DNA of 64,000 nucleotides from Crataegus laevigata (Eukaryota; Streptophyta; Magnoliopsida; Rosales; Rosaceae). The notes under the pieces are model-generated. The model searched no databases. It had not been told where the DNA came from and saw only the letters and a list, made by a program, of their open reading frames with translations. Positions 22,181 to 33,431 of the stretch are shown in pieces. Both the position numbers and the translations under genes were made by a program. Numbering within the stretch: the first letter of the stretch is position 1; every line of letters starts with the position of its first letter. The stretch spans positions 33,204,701-33,268,700 of the forward strand of contig OY756942.1 of assembly GCA_963580275.1 (NCBI GenBank). The letters run 5' to 3'.

Positions 22181-25100
22181 GGATTCAAGCAGTTGATGTG
22201 TAATTTCAATCTTGTACCTAATTATATCTTCTTCAATCAATTTGTTTTTGTTAAGAAAATTTAGAGCAGTAATAAGTAATTTAAGCACCATAAATGAACC
22301 AGTTACCTACTCTTAATAGTCAAAGTGAACCCTTTCATCCCGAATTCTTTTTTTAAGTTATAATTCAGAATGATTCAAATAAGTTCGAACCTACGAAGTT
22401 AGTTTTCTAGCATACAATTAAAATACTGAAATAGGTTTAGAAACCAGCTTGGGCATTGTACAAAACAAGGAATGGACAAAACAGAATAAGAAAAAAAGTC
22501 ATGGGTATAAAGTTTGTTATGGGGAGAAACTTACCTACACTTCAGATACCACATCGATAATAATATAATTTTATTGCACATTATTATATATTTTAAATGT
22601 TTACATAATAACTTGTGATCGACTTGAAACACCGGTACCGTAGTTTCTTAATTGAATGGAATAACTTGAAAATTCTCCCTTCATTTTTATTTTTATTTTT
22701 GTACCAATTAATTAGCAATTGTAATTATTGGCAATGCTCATAAGTCAGGCAAGTGTTATAAACAATTTACAAGACAGAGGTCTATGCAGATAAAGAAAGA
22801 CTAAAAATGTTGACATATAAATAATGCACACAAAGGTCAAGTTTAAAAATTACAATGAGGTGTATATATTGAGTGTGTTTTGGTTGGTAGAAAACCTTCG
22901 TTCACGGAAGTTTCATTTTACGTAAAGAAAGTAACATCGATATACTTTTACGAATCATCATTTAATTAATGTTTGGCAATATTAATGATAAAAAGAGACG
23001 TCTTGGACTAAAGTTTATATATTTAAACATGTAATGGGCCTCTAAAACTTTTTCCAAAATTTGTAATTAAGTCAAGAATGTTGCTAGAGCTTTCATCAAT
23101 CTAATTTGAGTACTGCTATTCGAACATTCATTTGTACTTTTTATATATTTTTCTCAATTTTCGATCATCAGATTAAATAAATCGAAAAAGACCAACGACA
23201 AAAAAATTAACAAAATATATAGGAGATAAAAACAGATGTAAAATGGCACTTTCCTCTAATTTTCAGTGAAAGCTTAAACAGCAGTCTACTCACAAAATCC
23301 CAAAAGATGACCTTCCTTATCCCATCACTTTCTGAAACCACATAATATGAATGAAACTCCAACAAAAACAAAGGTACGTAGTAAGCTAATTAAAAAAAAA
23401 TCAGTAAGTATACGTAGAGAAAATATCATTAAGATTTTCTTAATACAGTCTCCTTTCCTTTATTCTGTTTTGAAACTTTTCAATAAGAATAATACTTGGT
23501 TACTCAAATGATGAGTAGGAGTTCTTACGTAAAATTCTTTGTTTCTAATTTATAGACTTTCGTGTTTATGATAAGAATTGTTCATATTATAAATCACACT
23601 ATAAAGACCATGTATGCAAAAATTCAATTAAAACTAAAGTCATTAGTCATCGAATTATATATGAATAGATGGGACAGAAATGGTAAAAGTATTTGCTACA
23701 GTTGGTCGACTTAATAACCTCAGTTTTAATTCATTTTTTGTATAGATGATCTTTATAAAGTGATTTATATTATGAGCTATTCCGGTTATAAGCACAAAGT
23801 TATGTGAATCAAACACGAATAATATTAAGTAGGAGCTTCTACTCATCTTTGGGTAGCCAAACATTGCTCTTTCAATAATATAGTAAACCTAACATAAAGT
23901 ATATTTCTGCGAAAGAAATGAATTAAAGGGAAAAAAAAAGTTAAAGAGCCTGGAATTAAGATTTCCCCGCATGGAGGTCGGAAACACAATATAGTACCCC
24001 TATATATTAGCATGGATAGTACTTATATTCTTCTTTTGAGGGGATAAACTCATTTCCACTTTGCAAATAATGTATATTCATCATAAAAACTTATGATTGA
24101 ATTTTTTTTAATCTTAACTTGAAGATCATCCTTATAAAAAATCATTCAAATTGAAGATTGTTTAGTTATCCAAATGTCTCGAATAAATGGACGGTTCATC
24201 ATTAATATGGTACTTGGTACCTACACCGTTAATATGTCTAATATATTTGGATTACTAAACAATTTCCAATTTGAATGATTTTATTGTCAGGATAATCTTC
24301 AAATAATGATTAAGAAATTGAGCAGTTCCTAGTATAAAATTTCTATAATGAAGGTACGTTATTTGCAAGTAGAGGAATAAGCTCACCCCACTCAAGTGGG
24401 AATGCATGTATTATTCTATTAGCATTTTATACTCTAATATTATTAAGGATAATACTTGCACCCCCTCCTTTAAGGAATGAGCTCATTCTTTCATGCAAAA
24501 CTGTATATTCATTGTACAAACTTTTATAACTGAAACCGTTTAATTTCTTTATCTTCCTTAAAGACTATGTATTCCTATACAATTTTTGAATCAGAGATCA
24601 TTTAGTAGTTGAAATGTATAGAACAAAATCAACAATATAGATATCAAGTAACAAATTCATGATGAAAAATTCATTTTTTTGATACATTTGAATGATTAAA
24701 CTATTTTCAATTCGAATGAACTTATAGAAGTGATCTTCAAATAGTGATTAAAAATTGAACTGTTTCGATTATTAAGTTTGTGAGCTCAAAATACATTATT
24801 TATAGTCCTGTTTTTAGTTACACCCTATGAAACTCCATTTTGATCTCACTTTGCCCTTATAACTCAAAAGTCATCACTTTACTCTCTAAAACTCAAAATT
24901 CGTTTCACTTTAACATGTGGACTATTTTTTCTCCCTAAAATTTATAGATCACTTCTTAAAACATATATGGGACCAACATCCAATAAAATTATGCCACATG
25001 TGCCATAAATTTTATTATAAATCTCCATTATGCGTTAACATTAAAATATTAAATTAAAAAAAATTAAAGAGATGAAAAAAATAAAAATAAATTGATCAAT

Positions 25101-25272
25101 CTGGCAAATCTAAATCAAATTCGCACAAGAAATTAATTGATTTAAAGCAATTAGCAAATTTTGAATTTTATAGACACCAATAAGCTGTGCACTTTTACGC
25201 TCTTGTATACTCTGACTCTTCCATGTTTATATCAATTTTCTTTTCTCCCAACTCCTCCTCTGAGTCCTTTCA
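22181..25272. other. Intergenic, second copy of the PME-1/PME-2 spacer
   Basis: Aligns in blocks with 13.45-17.67 kb and is shorter because it lacks the 0.7-kb insertion and other segments. No convincing coding sequence. The 25.1-25.27 kb end corresponds to the PME-2 promoter region. Confidence 0.65.
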
Positions 25273-27792
25273 TGGCTTCCTCCACCGCGAAACTGCTGCA
25301 GCACCTCTGCGTAATCTTATTTCTCCACATTGCTTCCTCTTCTTCTTCGTCTTCATCTTTGTCTTCGAACAGGACTACTTTTAATCCCCATTTGTCGTCC
25401 ATAAGATCATTCTGCAAGTCCACACCCTACCCAGACATCTGCTTCGACTCACTAAAACTCTGTCTCCATAAACATCACTCCCAACATCCTCTCCTACCTC
25501 CTCCAATCCCTCAACGTTGCCATCTCCTAAGCCGGAAAGCTCACCGATCTCTTCTACAAGGCCGAACAGTACTCGAACATCGTCGAGAAGCAAAAGGGAG
25601 CTGTCCAGGACTGCAAGGAGCTCCACCAAATCACTCTCTCTTCCTTACAAAGATCCGTGTCTCGAGTCTAGGCACAAAATGCCAAGAAACTGAACGGTGC
25701 TAGGGCTTACCTCAGCGCTGCTCTCACAAACAAGAACACTTGCATGGAAGGATTGGCTTCTGCTTCTGGCCCTATGAAGTCAACCCTAGTCAACTCCTTG
25801 ACTAGTACATACAAATATGTAAGCAATTCTCTCTCAGTTATCTCAAAGCAACTGGCGAATAAAGAGCGCACAAACCGCCGTCTAATGAGCTTTCCGAGGT
25901 GGTTACCGAGGAGAGACCGCCGGATATTGGAGAGCTCCGGCGATGAATATGACCCCGGTGAAGTCCTAACGGTTACAGCAGATGGATCGGGGAACTTCAC
26001 CACAATTAATGATGCTATTATTTTTTGTCCAAATAATAGTTATGATAGGACGATTATATATGTCAAAGAAGGGGTTTATGAAGAAAATGTGGAGATTCCG
26101 AGCTACAAGACCTACCTTGTTCTTCTTGGAGATGGAAGTGACATCACTTTCATCACTGGCAACAGCAGTTATTATGATGGATGGACTCCATTCAGATCTG
26201 CAACCGTAGGTAATTAATTAGTTCGTGCGTGATTAATTTTCATGTAAAATTCATTTTAAGCCTGATTTAAAGATTGAACAAGCTTCAATGTTTTATTTGA
26301 TATTGCTGACATTTCCGACCCCACCACAATGATGATTAATGCAATATAATAAATTCTTAATGATACTATTGCGGTTAAACTTGTTATTAATTAGTCCAAA
26401 TTGAACTTCCCATCTAAATCGAGTACGTATCTTGTGTGGAATGGTGAAAATGTCATTTGAAGTCTTAATTAAAGGTTAATTAAGCTTTGAAGTCTTAAAA
26501 TGATCTTTGCACCCCTACCACACATGACAACAGTTGGACAAAATTATGATAAAAATCTAATTTAGACTGAGATCGATAACATGCTTAAGCATAGGGGATA
26601 ATTGATAGAAAGGAGAGTGTGGTGCTATTAACTTGTGTATACTTGTCATTAGTGCCATATGTCATGATTCTAGCTAATGAGATTAGAGCAACTAGATGTA
26701 CATGTGCTGAGTATAAATACTCTGCTCTTCAGTTGTACTTCTTAATAGTGAAGAAATATAAAAATCTCTCTCTAGTTTTCTCTCTCTCAAGCTTCTTTGA
26801 ATCTTATCATAGTATCAGAGCATGTTGCCTCATATGTGAAGCCAAACGGCTACACGGCTACACATACTCCACACCACCCTCGTTGTGTTGTCCATGTGTT
26901 GAGATTGAAAATTTGCCACACGTAAGGGGACGTGTTGAGATTCTTGAGAATGTATCCCACATTGATGGGAGCAACTAGGGACTTTGCATGAGCTTATAAG
27001 TTGGGCTACTCTCCATAATTTCAATTGATTTTACGGTGCGGTGGAATCTGAACTTTCTTCAATGATTAGTGCAGATTTTGAAAAATCATGTTTATATTTG
27101 GTACCCCTTTCATTCCCGGCTTGTTTTAACCCAACATAACAATTAAGAACACGGCAGGGCCAGAAAAGCACCAAGCAGTTGCTCTGAGAATTAATGCAGA
27201 CCTGGCTGCAATTTACAAATACGCCATCGATGGCTACCAAGACGCATTATATATGCACTCTTTCAGACAATTCTACAGAGAGTGCGATATATTCGGAACC
27301 ACAGACTACATATGTTGTAGCGCTGCAGTTGTATTTCAAGCATGCAACATCGTGTCCAAGATGCCAATGCCGGGACAAATCACAGTCGCCATGGCGCAGT
27401 CCAGGGACACACTACATCCGAACACAGGAATCTCCATGCAGAAGTGCTCCGTTGTAGCCAGTGATGAGTTGCACTCTAATTCCAGCACTGTCAAAAGCTA
27501 CTTAGGCCGGCCGTGGAGGAATTACTCTACGACTGTTGTCCTGAAGTCCTACATTGACGACTTTATTGACCCGACAGGGTGGACTAATTGGTCCGGGGAC
27601 CTAGGGTTGGACACTTTGTACCATGGAGAGTACGAGAATTATGGTCCTGGCGCTGGGACGGGTAATAGAGTGAACTGGACAGGACATCATGTTATGGAAT
27701 ATTATGATGCATCCAATTTCAGTGTGCAAGAGTTTATTGCTGGTGATGAATGGCTGCAGTCCACTTTATTTCCTTATGATGAAGGCATCTGA
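25273..27792 (+). pseudogene. Pseudogene of PME-2
   Basis: Co-linear with PME-2: exon-1 copy 25273-26216, exon-2 copy from about 27140 to a TGA at 27790-27792. Exon 1 has a 2-base deletion after the segment FDSLKL (about 25461), then stop codons TAA (about 25528) and TAG (about 25669) relative to the PME-2 frame. The intron has a 459-bp retroelement insertion. The intron-2 acceptor and first codons of exon 2 are missing: about 51 bp present in PME-2 (19534-19590) are collapsed at a shared ACATAA. Exon 2 stays open but has GYQDAL for GYQDTL and DYICC for DYICG. The last exon has therefore lost its splice site and two catalytic-site neighbours. Confidence 0.95.
26603..27061 (+). mobile_element. 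Chimeric or truncated copia-type LTR insertion, 459 bp
   Basis: Absent from PME-2 at the matching intron site. Starts TG, ends CA, and is flanked by ATAAT (26598-26602) and ATGAT (27062-27066), an imperfect 5-bp TSD. The left ~207 bp (26603-26809) look like an LTR with a TATAAATA box near 26715 and are followed by a PBS-like TAGTATCAGAGC. The right part has a G-rich tract (AAGGGGACG) followed by TGTTGAGATT, the form of a PPT and a 3' LTR start, but this right part does not resemble the left LTR. No coding sequence. Confidence 0.65.
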
Positions 27793-29150
27793 TCTCTGTT
27801 TGAATCGTCTTGCTTGAAATAATTTTTCATACATTTTCAAATATGTATATCAAAGGTGGAAGTCTGCGTGAATGAAGTGAAATATTTCTGATTTTTTGGG
27901 GGTTAGGGGGGGTATTTTCTGATAGGATGTTCCACACTTGAGCATTTTCAAACCATATGAACCCCAAATAAAACGCTAACAATTTTGACCACTACCTCAT
28001 GATTCCAAGGAAATTGGAAAGTTTTAGAAATATAGTAACTCGACGGCCCCTCGATCATTCCCTCACAAGATCAAATCCTTTTTTATCAGTCAAAATTCTG
28101 TTTTTCTTTTACAATACTACTACAATTTACGAAGAGAAAATTTTGAACTTGAATGCAAGAGAGAGGACAAACTACACTAACCAACCGGCCTAATCCATAT
28201 GTACTAGTTATTATAACTCTATGAAGACACCAAAAGAGAGGCTATTTTTTCAAAATTTCATGTGATTTTCTAATCGATTAATATACATAGGGTTAAGATT
28301 TTAGGACACGCTTTTAACACACATTTTAACATAGTTTTTGTGGGTCAAATTCATAATGTATTTTTAACGATCAAACTGTCTATCTTTTATGTCTTATCTC
28401 AAAAATTATGTTCACCAAAAATCACCCAAATCTGAAACCATATCAACCATTGGATTAATTTAATGTTTCTTTGTAGAACCTTATTCATCAATTTTCTTCA
28501 CTAGAAATGAATGTCTTAATACTTATTGATTTGTCTAATTATTTGCAAGAAAGATCTATGAATGATGTACTAAAATATAAATAATTGAATTGTTAAATAC
28601 ATTATAGAGTGAACCCTACAAAAATAAGATCAAAAGCTCGTGTCATCGAATCCTAACCCATATATTTAATGCTTGACTGGCTTAGTCCATTAATTGGAGT
28701 CATGAATTTGTTATGACTTCAATCATAACCTCACAAAAGAATACACACAATCCTGAATTCATTGACATATTTGAACACTATATGCTCATATGTAGTTTGA
28801 GAGTAAGGGGTATAATGGTAATTTCAGGAAGGATTCGCGGGGGAAATGCGGTTGGAAAGGAAAGGACCCCTTCTTGTCTTCTCCAACTAACTTTTGAAAA
28901 ATAGAACACCTGAAAACTCTCCTGACCAGACCTCCTCTGTCAAATGCCAAAATAACAATGGAGATTCGAAATTCTGAAACTGAAGAACAACGAGATACGA
29001 AGAGGAGGCGAAAAGTGAAAACAATTAAAGCCGAAACGCCATTGTGTTTCAATCTCTTTCCTGTCTCTTGCTCGAATAGGTGTCTCGCCCTGTGCCTTGG
29101 CCCAGGATTATTAAGGCAGAGGTCCCTCTGCCTTAAAGCCACCTCTCGCG
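27793..29150. other. Intergenic upstream of PME-3
   Basis: First ~650 bp is the duplicated PME-2 3' flank; the remaining sequence is single-copy. No open frame between 27.8 and 29.1 kb looks coding. The region should include the promoter and 5' UTR of the gene starting at 29151, but I see no unambiguous TATA box. Confidence 0.5.
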
Positions 29151-30474
29151 ATGGCATTTCAGGATTTCGACCAGATTTCTGAACGCCGAAAGGCCGAGAA
29201 GGCACGTAAGGTCAAGAAGAGAATTATCATTGCGGTCGTCGTTATTCTCCTCCTTGTTCTGATTGCCGTCGGAGCCTATTTCATTGTCAACAAACTTAAC
29301 AACAAGAAGGGAAATGCTAAGCAAGGCAAAACAGGAAAACCTGTACCGGCGGCTCCTAAACAGAAAAATGCACCACCGAAGAACAAATCCCCTTCAAATA
29401 GTAAGAAGATCCTGAAGGAGATGTGCAGTGCGACAGATTACAAGGACAAGTGCGAGGGCATAATTGAAAAGGCAAATGGCGAAACGAAACCCAGGGCATT
29501 CATCAAGACCGCTCTCTCAGCCGCCTCGGACGAGGCCAATAGTGTCTACAGCAAAACCGCGGAGCTCACTTTCAACAGCCAAGAAGAGAAGGGAGCGTTC
29601 GAGGATTGCAAAGGGTTGTTCGAGGACGCCATGGAGGAATTGGGGGACGCCATTTTTCAGGTTGGCAACAGCACTGAGTCAGGGAAAGTTCGCATCGGAG
29701 TCTTGAACAGCTGGCTGAGTGCGGTGATATCTTACCAGCAGACATGCGTCGACGGGTTTCCTGATGGAAAATTGAAGTCCGACTTGGAGAAGATGTTGCA
29801 GACCTCTAAGGAATTCACAAGCAATTCCCTGGCCATGATTTCACTGCTTAACCAGTTGCAGCTACCGGGTACAGGAGCAGCTGCAGGATCAAATCGCCGC
29901 CTTCTATTGCAGGACAAGAACGGATTCCCTACCTGGATGAGTCATGAGGACCGAAGGATGTTGAAGAAAAACGACAAGAAGCTCACCCCCAATGTGACAG
30001 TGGCAAAAGACGGCAGTGGAAACTACAAAACCATTAGTGAAGCCTTGGAAAAAATGCCCGAAAAATATGAAGGACGGTATGTGTTGTGTTCAAATGACGA
30101 TGATTTTCATAATCTCCTTGTTTTTATTTATTAGTTTGTTTTTACCCTTATGAAAATTCAGGTATGTCATCTATGTTAAAGAAGGAGTCTATGATGAGAC
30201 TGTGACTGTGAGAAAGAAGATGCCGAACGTTACAATGTACGGCGATGGTTCACAGAAGAGCATCGTCACCGGAAATAAGAACTTCGTCGATGGAGTTAGG
30301 ACATTCCAAACTGCATCTTTCAGTACGTGCTCAACAAATTTACACCGAGAAATGATTTCCATGCATCCTTCTCATCCTTCTGCACACTCCTGTTTATTCT
30401 TGTCTCCTCATTTTCTTTTGACTCACAATACATGTGCTCGAACTAGGCAAGTAATGTATGTATGTATGTATGTA

Positions 30475-30517
<43 letters not shown>

Positions 30518-31314
30518 CTTATAGCAATAGAACATGGAGAATGTGTAAGGCCTACCTCACCATTTAAGCTAGTGTGAATGTTACTTACTCTGTTTTTCCG
30601 TTTGATTTTATTGCAGTTGCCTTAGGGGAAGGTTTTATCGCAAAGTCGATGGGATTCAGAAACACGGCTGGACCTGAAAAGCGTCAGGCAGTGGCAGCGA
30701 GAGTCCAAGCAGACCGCGCTATTTTTCTGAACTGCCGGTTTGAAGGGTACCAAGAGACATTGTACGCACAAACTCATCGGCATTTCTATAAGAGCTGTGT
30801 CATTTCCGGCACCGTTGATTTCATCTTTGGCGACGCTGCTGCCATTTTCCAGAACTGCTTGATCTACGTTCGCAAGCCTTTGGAAAACCAACAGAACATT
30901 GTCACAGCCCAGGGAAGGACTGACAAACGGGAAACCACAGGAATAGTGTTGCAGAATTGCCAAATCATGCCCGACAAAGATCTTGAGCCAGTAAAGTCCC
31001 AATACAAGACCTACCTCGGAAGGCCATGCAAAGAATTTTCGAGAACCATAGTGATGGAGTCGACAATTGAGGACGTGATTCATCCGGATGGATGGACACC
31101 GTGGGAAGGAGATTTCGCGCTGAAAACGCTGTATTACGCAGAGTATAACAACAAGGGACCGGGCGCAAAAACTGACAACAGAGTGAAGTGGGATGGATAC
31201 AAGAAAATTAACAAGGAAGAGGCAAAGCAGTATACCGTAGGGCCTTTCTTGAAGGGGCACGCTTGGCTCAAGGTTGAGGGTGTTCCTGTTCGCTTCGGCC
31301 TATTTGAAAATTAA
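29151..31314 (+). CDS. Membrane-anchored, pollen VGD-like type-I pectin methylesterase with altered catalytic residues (PME-3)
   Basis: Exons 29151-30076, 30162-30322 and 30617-31314 (926+161+698) give 594 residues with consistent phases. Instead of a cleavable signal it begins with a basic stretch and one strong transmembrane segment (about residues 24-46), then a Lys/Pro-rich linker, a PMEI domain (MCSATDYKDKC, FEDCKGL, QQTCVDGF), processing motifs RRLL (about 249) and RRML (about 268), and the esterase domain (VAKDGSGNYKT). The architecture and the GEGFIAKSMGF segment resemble the VANGUARD1/VGDH group, which act in pollen tubes. Two key positions differ: GYQDTL is GYQETL (Glu at residue 409, codon 30754-30756), and LGRPW is LGRPC (Cys at residue 500, codon 31027-31029). 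The QAVAA glutamine, DFIFG Asp (430) and LGR Arg are kept. Activity is therefore uncertain. Confidence 0.92.
30323..30616 (+). repeat. PME-3 intron 2 with compound microsatellite
   Basis: Inside the intron, 30450-30516 is a compound simple repeat: (TATG)n, then (TG)n, then (TA)n. A likely polymorphic marker; no evident function. Confidence 0.85.
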
Positions 31315-31974
31315 ACGGAGTGCATTCGTGACACGGAGATGTCGATGGTGGTCTTAAGTTATGTGATCAAGAAGACTGAAGCATCTGTTTCTGGAGGGAA
31401 ATGGTAATGTTGTAAGTTTCTTTGTTTTAAAATTGATCATCAAGGGAGTGAAATTGACATCCTGTTGTATTTGCAACACACTAATATATATTAGCCTTAA
31501 ACGAAGAAAAAAAATGGAACTACGTACAAAAAAACAAACGGTTCACTGTGTAGCGAAATTCATTCAATTGAATTCTAGGTTGTACCAGAACTGAATGCTT
31601 AGGTTTACTTGTTTCCAAATTTTCGTTCTTTGTTTCAAAACGTTGTTACAGAAAGTGGAGAAAGTTGTGTTCCGGTGGGGGTGGAATCCTGAAATTGTAG
31701 ATGTTAATGTGATGGAAATGGACTCTACTTGTTTTTGGTGTTGTTTTGACATTTTGGTCCAATTACAAAAGTTCTTTCACTATTTTCTAAAAATAAAAAA
31801 AAAAAAGTTCTTTCACTTCTCCCCGTCTACTTCATACGATTTTGTTAAGGGCATAACAGTAAAACTAAAAGGTAAAAATTTAAGCAACGTCAAGACAAAC
31901 ATTGGAACTTTGCATCAAGCAAAATATTGTTAAATTTTTCTGAATGCAAGCTTATATGATTTAAATATTTTTTT
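31315..31974. other. PME-3 3' flank; no gene seen
   Basis: 3' UTR and AT-rich flank. The small open frame from 31595 has no recognisable motif and is probably chance. Confidence 0.5.
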
Positions 31975-32446
31975 TTTTGGAAAACTTCGACAATACGAGG
32001 CAAATTTTATTGATAACAAAAAAAAGTTACATCTAGTCAGGAGCATAAATTTTACCCCTCATAAAATAGAAACAACAAAAAAGAATACACGAAAAAAATG
32101 GGGGACATAAATCTTACCCCTCTAGAAACGAAAACAATAATGATACAAAGAAAAGGGGGAGGCATGAAACCTAAGCCCTCTAAAATCAAACCTAAAGGTC
32201 TAAACCTGCAAAACAAGTCGAAAATCACCAGAAAGTTATGAAAAAACAAGAACGTGAGACAAACTTGGATGCCGATATGCACATTAATTTGAGAAGCAGT
32301 AGCCAGGCAAGCAGAGAATCGTGCCATGTTAAAATTGGAGAAGACAAGCCCATGTTAGCAAAATTATCCGCAACAAAATTTCCTTCGCGATAAATGTGAG
32401 ATGCGTAGAAAGTTATCTTTTGAATGCGGTCCAAATAAATAAACAA
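31975..32446 (-). mobile_element. LINE 3' end fragment, RNase H remnant
   Basis: Reading the minus strand, 32446 down to 32225 encodes a segment with DRIQKITFYASHIYREGN followed by FVADNFANMGL, the C-terminal part of the RNase H domain of plant L1-type LINEs (histidine in an H-x-x-REGN context, then VAD). Downstream on the minus strand are non-coding 3' sequences ending in a long A-run (T-run at about 31968-31978 on the plus strand). Only the 3' end remains, as typical for 5'-truncated LINE insertions. A cellular RNase H-like gene fragment is the alternative. Confidence 0.6.
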
Positions 32447-32702
32447 TGAGGATCAAAATCAGACAATTAAATAGCAGAAATAACACTAGAACTGTTATTT
32501 TCTAACAAAAAATAATGTCAACCCAATTGATATGCAAACTTTAAACCAATATAATTGTTGATAATTCTATTAAAAAAAAAAACTGTGATGACCAATAAAC
32601 CACCAAAAAAATCATTTTTATTTAGGTGGAGTTGAAACTCAAACTCGCAAGAAGACGGGCCTTCATTAAGTGAACATGGTACTTCAACTATAAATTTTTT
32701 AA

Positions 32703-32846
32703 GGGAGGTTTAATAAAACACTCCCGGTATTGTTTACTTTTAACGAAAAACCGATTTTTTACCTTTAACTGTCACTATTTAATATACCTTTAAAAGTGGC
32801 TTTTCATTAAAAGGAAAGTTTTCAAGCCATTTTCGTTAGTTTTCTT
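32703..32846. mobile_element. MULE-type MITE, 144 bp, 9-bp TSD
   Basis: Flanked by perfect 9-bp repeats ATTTTTTAA (32694-32702 and 32847-32855). It contains the family signature TTTAATAAAACACTCCCGG at the left and ends CGTTAGTTTTCTT. A copy in the opposite orientation is at 35570-35713 and is also 144 bp. Confidence 0.85.
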
Positions 32847-32946
32847 ATTTTTTAATCGTTGCCTACTACCACCACTACTAGAATTCCGGGCATCAGGCAC
32901 CCATTTTCTAGGCACGGTTTCTTATGGTGCCCTTGCTCAATATCAC

Positions 32947-33028
32947 GGAACTGGATCCCTCCGGAGTAATATATGCTGAGCCTACTAAGTACGCTTATAT
33001 TATATTGCTCCGGAGGGGATCCGGTTCC
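32947..33028. mobile_element. 82-bp MITE, 9-bp TSD
   Basis: Inverted ends GGAACTGGATCCCTCCGGAG and CTCCGGAGGGGATCCGGTTCC-type sequence (one bulge) around a short AT loop. Flanked by perfect CAATATCAC at 32938-32946 and 33029-33037. The whole element can fold into a hairpin. MULE-type by TSD length. Confidence 0.87.
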
Positions 33029-33066
33029 CAATATCACGGCTAGTTTGTTAGCCAATTAAACAAGTT

Positions 33067-33288
33067 GGACTTGGATTGTCTGCCCTCCCATTTCTCATTC
33101 TGTTTCCATCCCCTTTTATTTGAGCGGTCACGATTAAGTCACGTCAACATTTTATATTGATTTTTTTTATAGAGATAATAGGACAAAAAACAATAAGAAT
33201 ATAAAATGTTGACGTGGCTTAACCGTGACTGCTCAAATAAAAAGGGATGAAAATAAATGGGAAGTGGGAGGACAAACAATCCAAGTCC
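33067..33288. mobile_element. Long-TIR MITE, 222 bp, 9-bp TSD
   Basis: Nearly the whole element is an inverted repeat: the arms (about 90 bp each) start GGACTTGGATTG and meet around 33160-33200. Perfect 9-bp TSD AAACAAGTT at 33058-33066 and 33289-33297. A foldback structure like this is a known source of small RNAs; that is inference here. Confidence 0.88.
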
Positions 33289-33431
33289 AAACAAGTTGGC
33301 ACCTCCAAGTGTGCCAAGTCGCCCACAAAAAATGGGTCAGCCCAAAAATAAGGAAAAAGGGTGCTCATTGTTTTAAGGAGAAATTATAATCTCCTGCATA
33401 TTTTCAATATTTTTAGATCAAATATTGGTTC

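Noticed and set aside
30622..31260. 212-codon minus-strand frame across PME-3 exon 3
   Set aside because: It is a mirror of the conserved esterase coding sequence, with no independent motif.
31975..32330. A host RNase H gene
   Set aside because: Only the C-terminal RNase H-like segment is present and a long A-run follows on that strand, which fits a truncated LINE better.
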